From Triplophysa rosa (taxonomy: Eukaryota > Chordata > Actinopteri > Cypriniformes > Nemacheilidae): a stretch of DNA of 64,000 bases. This document shows, piece after piece, positions 11,901 to 20,306 of this stretch. The notes beneath the pieces were generated by a model. It was not told the origin of the DNA and ran no database searches. It saw nothing but the letters and a program-made list of their open reading frames with translations. How positions within the stretch are numbered: the first letter of the stretch is position 1; the number at the start of each line of letters is the position of its first letter. The position numbers and the translations under genes are program-made. Location: contig NC_079904.1 in NCBI RefSeq assembly GCF_024868665.1, forward strand, positions 19,951,591 through 20,015,590, read 5' to 3'.

Positions 11901-12422
11901 TACCGAAGTCCAGGGCGGGCCTCACCCTACAGCTTCTCTGAGCAGCACTTCTCTGTCAGGCCTGCTAAAATTCGCCTTGGTCCTCTCTACAGTAGCTTTC
12001 AAGAGGGTACTGATGTTTACCATCATGCAGGGGTTCTAGACCCTTTCTCCAGCCCCAGTCCTGAGTGCAGTCCAAGTCTACGTCAACAACAAAGTCAGTC
12101 TCACCTGTACCGCTCCAAGGAGGACAGCCAAGAGTCTGAGCACAGTCTCTATACCCCAAAAGAAGGTGGAGTAGCAGCTGGAGGCCAGACGACTGAGTAT
12201 GTTGACGAAAGTCCCAACAGTTCAAATGAGTCGCTGGACCATGGTTCTCTGGAGATGGCTGCTGACCTCCAGCATTATCAATCTGAGAAGCGCAGTGTGT
12301 CCCCTCAGGGAACCACCCCACCACCTCCTCCACAACAACCGTACCAAAAATTTGGCACACTAGGACTGTCACGTAAGGACAGTCTCACCAAGGCACAGCT
12401 CTATGGTACATTACTAAACTGA
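2891..12422 (+). CDS. begain: Brain-enriched guanylate kinase-associated protein, last four coding exons (partial)
   Basis: BEGAIN is a neuronal protein known to bind the guanylate kinase domain of PSD-95 at the postsynaptic density. Four exons join in frame: 2891-2957, 3547-3654, 3768-3848 and 11040-12422, with GT donors and AG acceptors throughout. The first three encode the end of the N-terminal coiled coil ([13 protein letters not shown], then [19 protein letters not shown], then [16 protein letters not shown]). The last exon encodes the long Ser/Pro/Tyr-rich region with the family phrases SDTALYCP and [11 protein letters not shown] and the conserved C-terminus [13 protein letters not shown]. 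Exon 1 here enters in phase 1, so earlier coding exons (start codon, start of the coiled coil) lie left of the window; I found none in 1-2890. The 7.19-kb last intron is mostly transposon. Identification rests on remembered family similarity and is strong at both ends. Confidence 0.93.
3547..3654 (+). CDS. begain: begain exon b (coiled coil)
   Basis: It holds 36 codons, phase 0 at both ends. Two AG acceptors lie six bases apart. The upstream one, giving [11 protein letters not shown], keeps the length of the mammalian protein (same spacing between LEDK and EEKRAL) and is preferred. The donor is GTAAGA. Confidence 0.88.
3768..3848 (+). CDS. begain: begain exon c (end of coiled coil)
   Basis: It holds 27 codons, phase 0 at both ends, starting [16 protein letters not shown] and ending AQLSE. 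The acceptor is TCTCAATAG and the donor GTGAGT. Confidence 0.9.
4212..7330 (+). mobile_element. RLE-type non-LTR retrotransposon relic (R2/R4/NeSL-like) in begain intron
   Basis: Fragments in successive frames give an N-terminal part (about 4361-4640), reverse transcriptase pieces ([15 protein letters not shown] near 4915; [13 protein letters not shown] near 5100; catalytic AYMDD at 5609-5623; [14 protein letters not shown] after it), a linker or thumb part (5900-6615), and a C-terminal restriction-like endonuclease block (RPDIIILSE, then ELTVPWDER at 6868-6950), ending [11 protein letters not shown] and TQVGA at about 7227. RT plus a C-terminal RLE, with no APE endonuclease upstream, is the R2/R4/NeSL layout; fish Rex6 is one such element. 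Several stops and frameshifts make it inactive. It has the same orientation as begain. The 3' end is approximate. Confidence 0.75.
4361..7227 (+). pseudogene. Broken RT/endonuclease ORF of the RLE-type element
   Basis: The frame is shifted at least between about 4640 and 4900, near 5250, near 5750 and near 6615, and an in-frame stop interrupts the start of the RT domain near 4988. The longest intact pieces are 5348-5809 (RT palm), 6049-6615 (post-RT) and 6661-7227 (endonuclease-like). A Cys/His cluster expected around 6580-6650 is scrambled by a frameshift. A functional copy would encode one protein of roughly 900-1000 residues. Confidence 0.7.
7331..7501. other. Intron remnant between two retroelements
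   Basis: No feature was recognised here. It is short AT-rich begain intron sequence between the RLE element and the LTR at 7502. Confidence 0.4.
7502..7883 (-). repeat. 3' LTR of the gypsy element
   Basis: The 382-bp repeat starts TGTCACAG and ends CTGTGACA as read on the + strand, giving TG...CA ends and a short inverted terminal repeat. It lies directly against a C-run on the + strand, which is the G-rich polypurine tract on the minus strand. The partner LTR has been lost, so no target duplication can be read. Confidence 0.7.
7796..8224 (-). pseudogene. Integrase C-terminus with chromodomain (gypsy fragment)
   Basis: The 142-residue open frame carries [12 protein letters not shown], a linker seen before chromodomains in these elements. 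A chromodomain core follows at residues 36-70 ([20 protein letters not shown], then VDWEGYG). It runs on through the polypurine tract into the LTR. It is the best preserved part of the element; the upstream frame is broken. Confidence 0.7.
9063..9272 (-). pseudogene. RNase H fragment of the gypsy element
   Basis: The 69-residue open frame contains [20 protein letters not shown], the start of a Ty3/gypsy RNase H domain (usual form FIVEVDASxxGxGAVLSQ). The first catalytic Asp is replaced by Asn (EVNAS), and a frameshift after SRKLSPAE breaks the domain. Confidence 0.65.
10270..10545 (+). repeat. L2-type 3' tail
   Basis: It ends with ACAGCTGCTTTGTAACAATG followed by GAAAATTGTAAAAAGCGC and TATATAAATAAA, the terminal signature of fish L2 LINEs and their SINE partners. 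The reverse complement of this end occurs at 26427-26487, and a related one at 20307-20370. Only the 3' untranslated part is present. Confidence 0.65.
10546..11039. other. End of begain last intron
   Basis: It is AT-rich with no transposon signature that I recognise. It ends in a pyrimidine-rich tract (CTCAATTTCTCTATCTCTCT) before the acceptor TTTATCTCAG at 11030-11039. Confidence 0.6.
11040..12422 (+). CDS. begain: begain last coding exon
   Basis: It holds 460 codons plus stop. The acceptor TTTATCTCAG is followed by [16 protein letters not shown], which continues the frame of the previous exon, so internal methionines here are not starts. The sequence is low-complexity rich in Ser, Pro, Tyr and Glu, with near-repeated SS/SPxS stretches and a PPPPPQQP run near the end. 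It closes with [15 protein letters not shown]. The frame is fully open with no damage. Confidence 0.93.
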   Translation, partial: LPAEFQERVSLHMEGSALCHSPYADTVPTSIIAKVLEKPDKVCSIQASRSPSPQPQERQGFLVGTSLVGSTERLGLRATYKSDLYNSDTALYCPDERRRERRPSMDLHGQRNVYEPQNSTDSNPEEGSMSIQPSFSQDHFQKFTTSLRGGSSSYSSFSGGGSEDKGQDPPSSAASSPRHHALYMEWRDGVEYEHKSDSSWERESPSAFTKAHTFQPPESSHHQNGSSPIYSRTMSSCYSEPYEPLPPSTSPSITYGDSRRGSAFAPEEEEPIGRWRQLSVEDLSAHTYRSPGRASPYSFSEQHFSVRPAKIRLGPLYSSFQEGTDVYHHAGVLDPFSSPSPECSPSLRQQQSQSHLYRSKEDSQESEHSLYTPKEGGVAAGGQTTEYVDESPNSSNESLDHGSLEMAADLQHYQSEKRSVSPQGTTPPPPPQQPYQKFGTLGLSRKDSLTKAQLYGTLLN

Positions 12423-12930
12423 AACCAAATAGTATGGTTACCCCCTCTTGTAAATAGGTTTTGAATGTGAAGATACAGTAAGAGCCAAATGCAATTTGGA
12501 ATGTTAAATATTTTCATTGTATGTGAATTTTTTATTTTTTTTCCTCTGTTACAGTGTTTTCTAAAGATTGAAACTGATCTGGTCACATTTTTACAGTTAA
12601 TATGGAGCTCTAACTTTTAGTACTATTTGTATAGCCTGTTTTGAATGTTTATTAATGGTCCTGTATGATTTGTGAGACAGTAACTTAAGTGCATAAGATA
12701 TATGGATATTGGAAACATTGCACGATTTTGAGAGGCTAATTTATTTTTATTTCAATAGCTTTCTAGGCTCATAAGATTTTGTGCAATGAATGATCGGTAC
12801 ATGCTATATTAAAAGAAATGTTAATTTTAACAAGAAATTTATTTTTATTATAGAATTTATCAACAGCTGTATTTATTGTTAACTATGCTTTGTCTATAAC
12901 AGTTTAATAAATGTAACTTTATGAAGTGAC
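12423..12930 (+). other. begain: begain 3' untranslated region
   Basis: AT-rich sequence follows the stop codon without interruption by repeats. It ends shortly after the poly-A signal at 12906-12911. The exact cleavage site is not visible from sequence. Confidence 0.65.
12906..12911 (+). promoter_or_regulatory. begain: Polyadenylation signal AATAAA (begain)
   Basis: A canonical AATAAA lies 484 bases after the begain stop, before the first downstream transposon end (12957). It is the best candidate for the main poly-A site. Confidence 0.65.
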
Positions 12931-12956
12931 AAATATACAGAATTGTTAATCATATA

Positions 12957-14757
12957 CAGTTTTTCTCAATTGCTAACAAGCGTTAACCAATACTTGAGTT
13001 CCAAGTACTTTTTCTAAACTCTTAACACATTGACACACCTACATCGCACAATTAGCAAAATAGTACATTTTCTGCCCAAAACCACATTTTGTTAAATAAA
13101 TACAAACTCTACATTTCAAAATACTAAATGTCTTTTTCTACATATACTAACTCTCTCAAAACACAGCAAACCCAAATCTGTCTCCATGACAGCGCGACTG
13201 ACTACAGAACGCGCTCAGTCAGTGTTGAACTGCCTGAAACATTTCAGGCAGTCAGCGGTTCCCCTACAACAATTTCAGAGGCTCCTGGGACACATGGCAT
13301 CCTCGGCGGGGGTGGTCCCCCTCGGGTTGATGCACATGCGACCGCTCCAACACTGGCTACAGAGTCGGGTTCCCTGGAGAGCGTGGCACATCGGCAGCAG
13401 GTGTATGGTCTTCATGCCTTTCTGCTGAAGCACCCTAACCCCCTGGTCTTCAATGACCTTTCTGCGGACAGGAGTCCCCCTAGGGCAGGTCTCAAGGCAC
13501 GTCGTGGTGACGACGGATGCCTCCCTGCAGGGTTGGGGTGCCGTGCGAACGGGCACGTTGTGTCCTTCATGCCACAACACTGGCCGCCCACCGCAGTGGT
13601 CGAGGGATGCTCTTAGGCTCCTCAGCCCAAAAGGTGAATGAATGAGCACGCCGTCTTCCTTTTATACCTGGATATCTGGGGCGGAGTCCGGCATGCAAAT
13701 TTAATTCACCAATTTCATTGGCCTTTTCAAAATAGTCAGAAGATGATAGGTTCTCAAGACAAACCCCATCTGTCGGTTCGACACAACGTCTCGTTCCCTC
13801 CATCAGGGAACAGAGGTTACATACGAAACCAAGACGTTAACAGTTGCTAGGTGTGGCTGTCATGTTTAAATATAGTGCTATGTTTTATATAGGTTGGATT
13901 TGGTGACTTACTCACCTGAGAAATATGATAAAAAATCTTTCATGCTGCCAAAACACTCTTTGTCCAATATCTCCATGAATACACATCAAAAACACACCAA
14001 AAGCTCACAGAAGACAGTCATCTGACAGTGAGAGAAAAATACCAAAAACTCAAATTGCTCGACTCTAAATACCTATCCAAAACATCCATGTTACATTTAA
14101 CCTTGCGTTACTTTGTGCCTCGCTTACCTCTAGTATATGAACTACATAGTGAAGGAATCATTAGTACTTTACAGAATGTACAAAATAAGTAAGTTACAGA
14201 ATTGCTGCAGTAAAGGCTTTATTAGCAATATGAAATTGCTGTTAGTAATAATAATGCATGCCCTTTTTTCAAAGATAGCAAAAAACAGACAAAAAAGTAC
14301 AGTGGTATATGATCTTCAGCATTTGGATACATTATGATCATATTATGGAAATACTATAAATCTGGCTGTCTCAGAATGAGACTGCATCAACTATTTCTCA
14401 ATTATCACCAATTAGAAAAGTCTTATTAGCTCTTTTACTGTAAATTGCTGTTGTTGCAGAATAAGAGGTTTTATACTATATTTAGGGAACATGAGGTCTT
14501 CATTTTTGCAATGCTGTGTTAAAGCATTTGTAAAAAAGACACGAAAGATCCATGATTTCGGTATGGAGAAAGCTTGTGTAAAAAGAAAATTAAGCATTTT
14601 AGAAACATGTTAATTAACTGAATATTGTGTGAAAACAACATGAATTGTGTTAATGGAATGGTTACCGCAGACGGGTGTTGTGCTAATTGTGTTCAGAGTT
14701 TTGAAAATGTGACTACAGATTGGTCAAAGGGATGTTAGCGATTGAAAAAAAGCGGAA
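12957..14757. mobile_element. TIR DNA transposon (TTTTTCTCAATTGCTAACA family), non-autonomous
   Basis: The left end CAGTTTTTCTCAATTGCTAA and the right end, whose reverse complement reads CGCTTTTTTTCAATCGCTAA, form imperfect terminal inverted repeats. The interior is non-coding and is interrupted by the DIRS fragment at 13177-13845. Part of the interior (TGTAAATTGCTGTTG, ACAGAATTGCTGCAG) repeats the TTGCTG theme of the ends. The superfamily is not clear. Confidence 0.5.
13177..13845 (+). mobile_element. DIRS-type retrotransposon fragment (RT/RNase H and terminal repeat)
   Basis: Residues FQRLLGHMASSAGVVPLGLM, then MRPLQHWL, and a later VVTTDASLQGWGAV match the DIRS-type reverse transcriptase thumb and RNase H that I know from fish. 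Coding pieces lie at 13186-13428 and 13453-13641 in different frames. From about 13640 the sequence is non-coding and ends in the phrase CGTCTCGTTCCCTCCATCAG, which in cypriniform genomes is typical of DIRS terminal repeats. No tyrosine recombinase part is present. Confidence 0.65.
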
Positions 14758-15020
14758 ATTTGCTACAAATACAGTGAGGCAATCAGCACAGTCTTACATG
14801 CTGCATTAAAATTATAATGCCTAAAATTATTCATGATAATAATTTGAGATTTTACTAAAATTCATTGATGGATCCTTTTGCATTTTGAAGATTTTTTTTT
14901 TAAATAACCTTAATGTGTTTTACCTCCAAATGTATATAGAATTTATTGAAAATGCTTAGACTCCTGATGTTTTTAATTGGCTAGTGGAATTTATGAGGTT
15001 TTCTTTCTTTTGTTCCACAG
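14758..15020. other. Unannotated AT-rich interval
   Basis: I see no gene. The end (14999-15020) is pyrimidine-rich and finishes TTGTTCCACAG, a good splice acceptor for the candidate exon that follows. Confidence 0.4.
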
Positions 15021-15190
15021 TGCTGTATGTCCCTCCCTCAGGCCCTTTCTACCTCATGATTTAATCCTTCTTTTCTCTTTCACTCAGTTTAGCTGGGATC
15101 AGCTGGGATTGTGTGTCAGTTGACACAATGATGCATGCATTTTCTTCTGTTTGACTTTATCAAATAAAGCACAAGAGTTGCACCATATCT
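15021..15190 (+). other. Candidate terminal exon of unknown transcript
   Basis: A strong acceptor (TTTCTTTCTTTTGTTCCACAG, ending 15020) precedes a stretch with AATAAA at 15163-15168. The sequence between is less AT-rich than its surroundings and is not obviously a repeat. One frame reads AVCPSLRPFLPHDL before a stop, another LYVPPSGPFYLMI. It could be an alternative 3' end of begain, a non-coding transcript, or chance. Confidence 0.25.
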
Positions 15191-15545
15191 GCTGTTGTAG
15201 TGTATTGAGAATAATTGTATAAAAGGGCCTTTCACATTAGCACATTTGGTGCACAGCTTGATTCGATTGACATCAGAGTTCGGTTCATTTGAACGATGTG
15301 AACACTTTTTTGAATTTGGGTGGGCACCTGCGAACTATATCCAAGTCTGCCTAAAAAGGGTGGTCTGGGATACGGTACATGTTGTGGGGGATTTACAGTA
15401 AAAGACCCATAGACCAGATATAAAGGAATGAAGACAAGAAGTCAGGAATGCAATTAATAGAATTTACTGAAGAAAAATAGTTTTTAGTTTTGCCAGTAGA
15501 AGTCAGCTTCAACACTCTCAAGGAGTTACACAGGCTGGCATGCCT
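15191..15545. other. Repeat-like interval, no gene
   Basis: The phrase CATTTGAACGATGTGAACAC and the later GTCTGCCTAAAAAGGGTGGT look like the start of a fish hAT-type MITE, but no matching right end was found. The remainder is unassigned. Confidence 0.3.
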
Positions 15546-16229
15546 CCCAGCTAACACAGTTACGTTGTGACGACGTACCTGGACCAGACCATATTCGTTG
15601 CCACGACGTACCATAATAACGTTCCAGCGACGTAACTTTGTGATTCCCATATTTTGTCATGTCTTCGGTCTGATTATGTTGATCTCTGTTGTTGTTTTCC
15701 TCATGTGTGTGTGTTTTGACAGTTCCCCATGTGCGCGTCTCTGCCCCGCCACCTTGTTATCCCATTCATTACCCATATCACTTTCACCGGCCTCACATTT
15801 AGTCCTCACCTGTTTCTTGTTTGGTTAAATGCTTCTCCCTCTATTTTAGCTCCCCGTGTTCTCTCGTTCTTTGTCAGATTGTTGTGTGTTACAACGCCAC
15901 GTTTTGGCACCTTGGAAATCTCTAGCTTAGTCTAGTAACTATCTTGTCATAGGTCTGTCTGATCTCAGTTATAGTTTTTTGCTCCAACGATCTCGTCTCA
16001 GACTCCAATGCCACACTGTAAAAAATGCTTTTAAAAAACAGCCAAATTCTGACAGTAACATACTGTTTTTTGTTAAAACAGTAATATACGGTAGAAAACA
16101 ATGCATCCTGGGCAATATTTTGCAGTTTAAGAAACTACTGTTAATTTACAGCCATCTGTCAACAGTAATCTACTGTTGTACTGTATGCAATGCATTGTGG
16201 GCTGTGTTAACCCCTTCAGTCCCTGATTC

Positions 16230-16406
16230 AATAAGTGAAAGTGAAAGTGAAAAGTGAAGTGACCCCTGCTTCTAACCCATCCAGAGAGTAGTGAACACAC
16301 GTACACCCGGAGCAGTGGGCAGCTATCACTGCAGCGCCCGGGGAGCAAGTAGGGGTAAGGTGCCTTGCTGAAGTCCTACTCTCTAACCATTAAGCCACGA
16401 CTGCCC
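16230..16406 (-). mobile_element. tRNA-derived SINE, internally deleted
   Basis: Read on the minus strand it starts GGGCAGTCGTGGCTTAATGG (tRNA-like A-box region). It then jumps to the SINE body (CAGCAAGGCACC, CTCCCCGGGCGCTGCAGT, CTGCCCACTGCTCCGGGTGT) and ends in a GTGAAAGTGAAAGTG-type tail on the + strand. The segment that should hold the B box is deleted. The family is common in teleosts. Confidence 0.7.
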
Positions 16407-17615
16407 TAATTTGGTTTAGACCAATAAAACTGCATGTTTCTATCATTTTAATAATACCTCACAGATTGTTTACCAAGTTAATGGTAACCTCGTTGTCTTG
16501 CCCCTGTTATATTTTATTTGATTGTTATGTTTTTCAAAAAATCTAAAGATATTTTAGAGTTGTACAACACAGGATTTTATTTATTTAATGTCCATCCCAG
16601 TGGACTTGCGGTCTTAAAAATTATAAGATGGCAGACTTTTTTGCACTCCAGCTCATTACACGCGATTGGTATTTCACAAACATTGATCCCTTGATTACCA
16701 AGCACAAGCATAAATATGTTCAAATCAGCCATCAAATATACACAGAAACCCAACAGGCACAATCAGACATATAAGGCATATATATAGGCTACACATTTTC
16801 TATTTACTTATTGTATTACTCAGTCCTACAATAAATATGTATTTTTTTAGCATTTTTTTTACTTTGACTTCTATCACACTGTTTAGGTTTAAATTATAAT
16901 TCACATGGTTAAAACATGCAATTTTTTGTTGCTTCAGTTGGGGTTTCCAGTGTTGTCATTTTCAGTCAAGTACTTTGGCCAGGTGGAGTTTTCCCACAAA
17001 TGTCAGACTTTTCTGCCCGAAGGACCCACGCGAGGACGGACCATCCGTAGCGCTTCATCTGCACCAACCTGCATTTGCACGTTCAAATTACACGGTAAAT
17101 AAAGCATTTTTTTTTACTTTTATCGAGAGTATGTGGTTCAGAAAATAAGTATTATAAAGTAATGTTTGAAATTGTTGCTTAACAAGCTGTAGTTAATAAG
17201 TAACTTACGCGATTTAAAAAGGGCTCGTCATCTCCGAGATATAACCCAAATGTTCATATTTACTTGCATTTTACAGACCCCAAGTTTTATCGGCTTGTTT
17301 TGTCATCTCTGAACTTTCAAAACTGTGGTTATTGCAAACTGGCTAACGTTAGTAATCTTAAACAGTCTATTGCTAGTGCTAATAACAGTAGCTGCAAATC
17401 ACCACTAAACGTAATGTTTGAAATTGCGATGATTTTACATTTAAATGTGGCTTATGTTTGAAAGGAAAGCAAACTGATAGTTTGAGTGTTTAGCAAATAC
17501 AGATTGATTTAGCATCACTTGCGTAATGATTAGAAATTTGGGTGCTAATACTATGGAGCCCTTTTAGGGACATGGTGGTGGAAAAAAATGAGAGGGAAGA
17601 GAAAAATCTTTTTTA

Positions 17616-17726
17616 AAGCTTTTGCGTTATCTCGCAAAATTTTTGCGTTCCCCGAGAAACATTGCGTTCTCTCGCAAAGATATTTGCATTCCCTCGCAAA
17701 CATATTTGCGTTATCTCGCAAAACAT
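17616..17726. repeat. Subterminal repeats of the TAYGGA element
   Basis: About five to six imperfect copies of a 20-25 bp unit (TTTTGCGTTATCTCGCAAAA and variants) lie in a row. Each is itself a near-palindrome TTTGCG...CGCAAA. Such repeats near TIRs are typical transposase-binding arrays. One copy is present at the opposite end (18600-18625). Confidence 0.6.
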
Positions 17727-18357
17727 TCAAACGTCCTGTTGTCCCGCTCCGTACATTAACAATGGAGCGGTTCATAGTAGATTCCCAATAACTCGTGAGC
17801 TAAACGTTGTTATAACACAAATAACACATAATTCCTTAGATTAGGATCTACAACCCAGTCTTCCTCAAAACGAGAATATAAATTGATATCATCTGAGCAG
17901 GCGACATGGACAAGTCCAAAGGAACCGTCTGCAAAGTGAATGTAAATCCGAAAAGCGTTACTACAAAAATAGTCAATAATAACTTAAATGTTACACAAAT
18001 TCAGTTTAGAGATTAATGCTGTCCTGCTGAATTTAAACTGGTTTTAGTTATACTACAGTATGTAACACTGAAGTTAATGACTATTATTAGTAGCCTAATG
18101 ATATTCGGGTTTTGCACTTTGCAGATGATCCCTTCGGTATTGTCTCAGCCGGCTCCCGCCTGAGATCAATAAAATGCTCGATTTGTGGAAAATTAAGTTA
18201 AAGTTCATTGTTTACGTTACATAGAATAAGGTGTAATTTATGTTATAAGAACATTTAGCTCACGAGTTATTGGTCCAGGAATCTGCGACTATAGACCAAT
18301 GTTTATGTAGCCTACAGAGCTAGTCTTAAATTCTGCCAGCGGGACATTAAACATGAA

Positions 18358-18595
18358 GGGCCGGTTTCCCGGACAGGGTTTTAGCCTAGTCCCAGACTAC
18401 TTTAAAAATTAGTGGCATCTTGATCGAAAACAACTTGCACTTGCATATCTTAAAATATATCAGTGCGATTGTTTTGTCTCAAGATGCACACTGTAATGTT
18501 TGTTTGTAAAGCATGTTTTTAAAAACACCTTAAATATCCTAATTTAACTAAGGCCTAGTCCTGGTTTAGGATAATCCATGTCCGGGAAACCGTCC
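18358..18595. mobile_element. Nested MITE (GGCCGGTTTCCCGG family)
   Basis: The 238-bp element has ends GGGCCGGTTTCCCGGACA and TGTCCGGGAAACCGTCC, with TGAA on both sides (18354-18357 and 18596-18599). The interior matches the element at 1213-1444. It is inserted inside the TAYGGA element. Confidence 0.7.
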
Positions 18596-19186
18596 TGAAG
18601 TGTTTGCGAGAGAACGCAAAAGCTTTAAAAAATATTTTTCTCTTCCCTCTCATATTTTTCCCACCATCATGTCGCTAAAAGAGCTCCGTATAATACTGAT
18701 ATTGGTCACATGGACAATTAGCCATTTATTCTCGTCTCATTTCCGACATATTTGAGCTTTATATCGCTGCATATTTAGTGTTTAGTGTCAACGCTATAAC
18801 GGAATACATCAGGGAGAAAAACAAGCAACCAACGTTATGGTCATCTGCAACAGATGGTTGATGGATAGTTCCTAATTACATTTTTGAATGCCAGCACCTT
18901 CAGTATCTCATAAGACTCTTAATAAATGTACTCTCATGTTTTAAATATGTCAAGTTTAGAGGGGGTAGCCTCTGTTATTTAACCTGTTTTAATATCCATT
19001 GTTTTTATTTGTCTCGGCTGCCAGAATTTAACTGTTAAATATGGAAAAAACAGCAATGCACTGTATTTCGTTTTTACAGCAATGTACCATAAACTAATTT
19101 CACAGCATGAATAACGTAAAATTACAGTAAATTACTGGCGTCTCTGCTGCCAGCATTTTATCGTTATTTTACAGAACAGTGCATAG

Positions 19187-20306
19187 ACTCTTGTTTTTTC
19201 CCTGCCTTCTCCCATCTACCCCACCAGGGCTCGCCCGCCGACGTTGCCAGAATCCCGCATGCCCCTCTGCCAGAGAACCTACCTTTACCTGCTGCCTGCC
19301 ACCTCTCTCTACTGGGCTCCCACCTCCAGCCTGCCGCCTTGTGGGATCGGTGGCTCACCACCCCGGTTTCCTGCCAAACTCCGGGTCTCGCTGGTCGCAG
19401 CCTTGTTCTCCTGCTCTGGCTGAATAAAGCTTGTTTGTTTCCCCGTATCAGAGTTCGTTCTCGTTCATGACATATTCGTCCTGACGACGTACCATTGGAC
19501 GTTGTTGGGACATGGTGATTACCTCCTAAAGACATACTTGGAACGTACCATATTCGTCGCGGTGAAGTAGCAAATAACGTTTCTGGGACGTGATGAGCAC
19601 ATCCTAATGACCAAACAGTCACGTTGTTAAAATCTTTTTAAAATTTAATTTAAACTATTGTCAACCCTCACATGGAGGATTAAATTAATTTGTGATTTAA
19701 CCTGTGCGTTAAAGATGGAATTTTATGCATAATTGGAGTAATTTTCTATTCAAATATGCATAGCCTCTTGTTTTTTCCCTGCCTTCTCCCATCTACCCCA
19801 CCAGGGCTCGCCCGCCGACGTTGCCGGCATCCCGCATGCCCCTCTGCCAGAGAACCTACCTTTACCTGCTGCCTGCCACCTCTCTCTACTGGGCTTCCAC
19901 CTCCAGCCTGCCGCCTCGTGGGATCGGTGGCTCACCACCCCGGTTTTCTGCCAAACTCCGGGTATCGCTGGTCGCAGCCTTGTTCTCCTGCTCTCCAGCT
20001 GGCTTCTTCTGTCTGCTGCGCTGAGGACTATCTGCTTTCTGACTCGCTACATGTGTTCTCTGGCTGAATAAAGCTTGTTTGTTTCCCCGTATCTGAGTTC
20101 GTTCTCGTTCATGACATATTCGTCCTGACGACGTGCCATTGGACGTTGTTGGGACATGGTGATTACCTCCTGAAGACATACTTGGAACGTACCATATTCG
20201 TCGCGGTGACGTAGAAAATATCGTTTCTGGTACGTGATGAGCACATCCTAATGACCAAACAGTCACGTTGTTAAAATCTTTTTTTTAATTTAATTTAAAC
20301 TATTGT
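19187..20306. repeat. Partial tandem duplication (about 577 bp) with TGCATAG at the junction
   Basis: Unit 1 is 19187-19763. Unit 2 begins at 19764 and runs to the L2 insertion at 20307, then resumes at 22503. Each unit contains the 3' part of the gypsy LTR plus the adjoining ACGT TIR. The heptamer TGCATAG occurs just before unit 1 (19180-19186) and at its end (19757-19763), so the duplication joined at a 7-bp microhomology. Confidence 0.75.

Larger units (their letters stand above)
17552..18690. mobile_element. TAYGGA-family TIR element with 6-bp target duplication
   Basis: The 1139-bp element starts TATGGAGCCCTTTTAGGGAC; the reverse complement of its right end starts TACGGAGCTCTTTTAGCGAC. 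The TIRs extend about 85 bp through a GAGAGGGAAGAGAAAAAT block. Identical hexamers TAATAC flank it at 17546-17551 and 18691-18696. Inside each TIR are copies of TTTGCGTTmTCTCGCAAA-type half-palindromes (six or so on the left, 17616-17725). The interior holds the MITE 18358-18595. No transposase. A relative is at 61548-62074. Confidence 0.7.
16014..19181. mobile_element. TIR element inserted in the LTR (CACTGTAAAA ends)
   Basis: The left end begins CACTGTAAAAAATGC and the right end is ATTTTACAGAACAGTG, giving imperfect short TIRs. The ends contain several ACAGTAA/TTACTGT motifs. No transposase is visible. It carries a SINE (16230-16406) and the TAYGGA element 17552-18690. I could not find a convincing target duplication. 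Confidence 0.5.
15655..19472 (+). mobile_element. Solo gypsy-type LTR, split by a later element
   Basis: The LTR starts TGTCATGTCTTCGG at 15655 and ends TCGTTCATGACA at 19472. An AATAAAG poly-A signal lies at about 19424. The flanks CCATATT (left) and TATTCGTC (right) rejoin the host phrase CCATATTCGTC, which supports a 4-5 bp target duplication (TATT). Positions 16014-19181 are a later insertion. This copy also lacks about 75 bases between two CTCT motifs that are present in the duplicate at 19764-20113. Confidence 0.7.

Noticed and set aside
17588..17791. Open frame with repeated FALSRK-like units
   Set aside because: It is a translation of subterminal TTTGCG...CGCAAA repeats inside a transposon, with no independent coding evidence.
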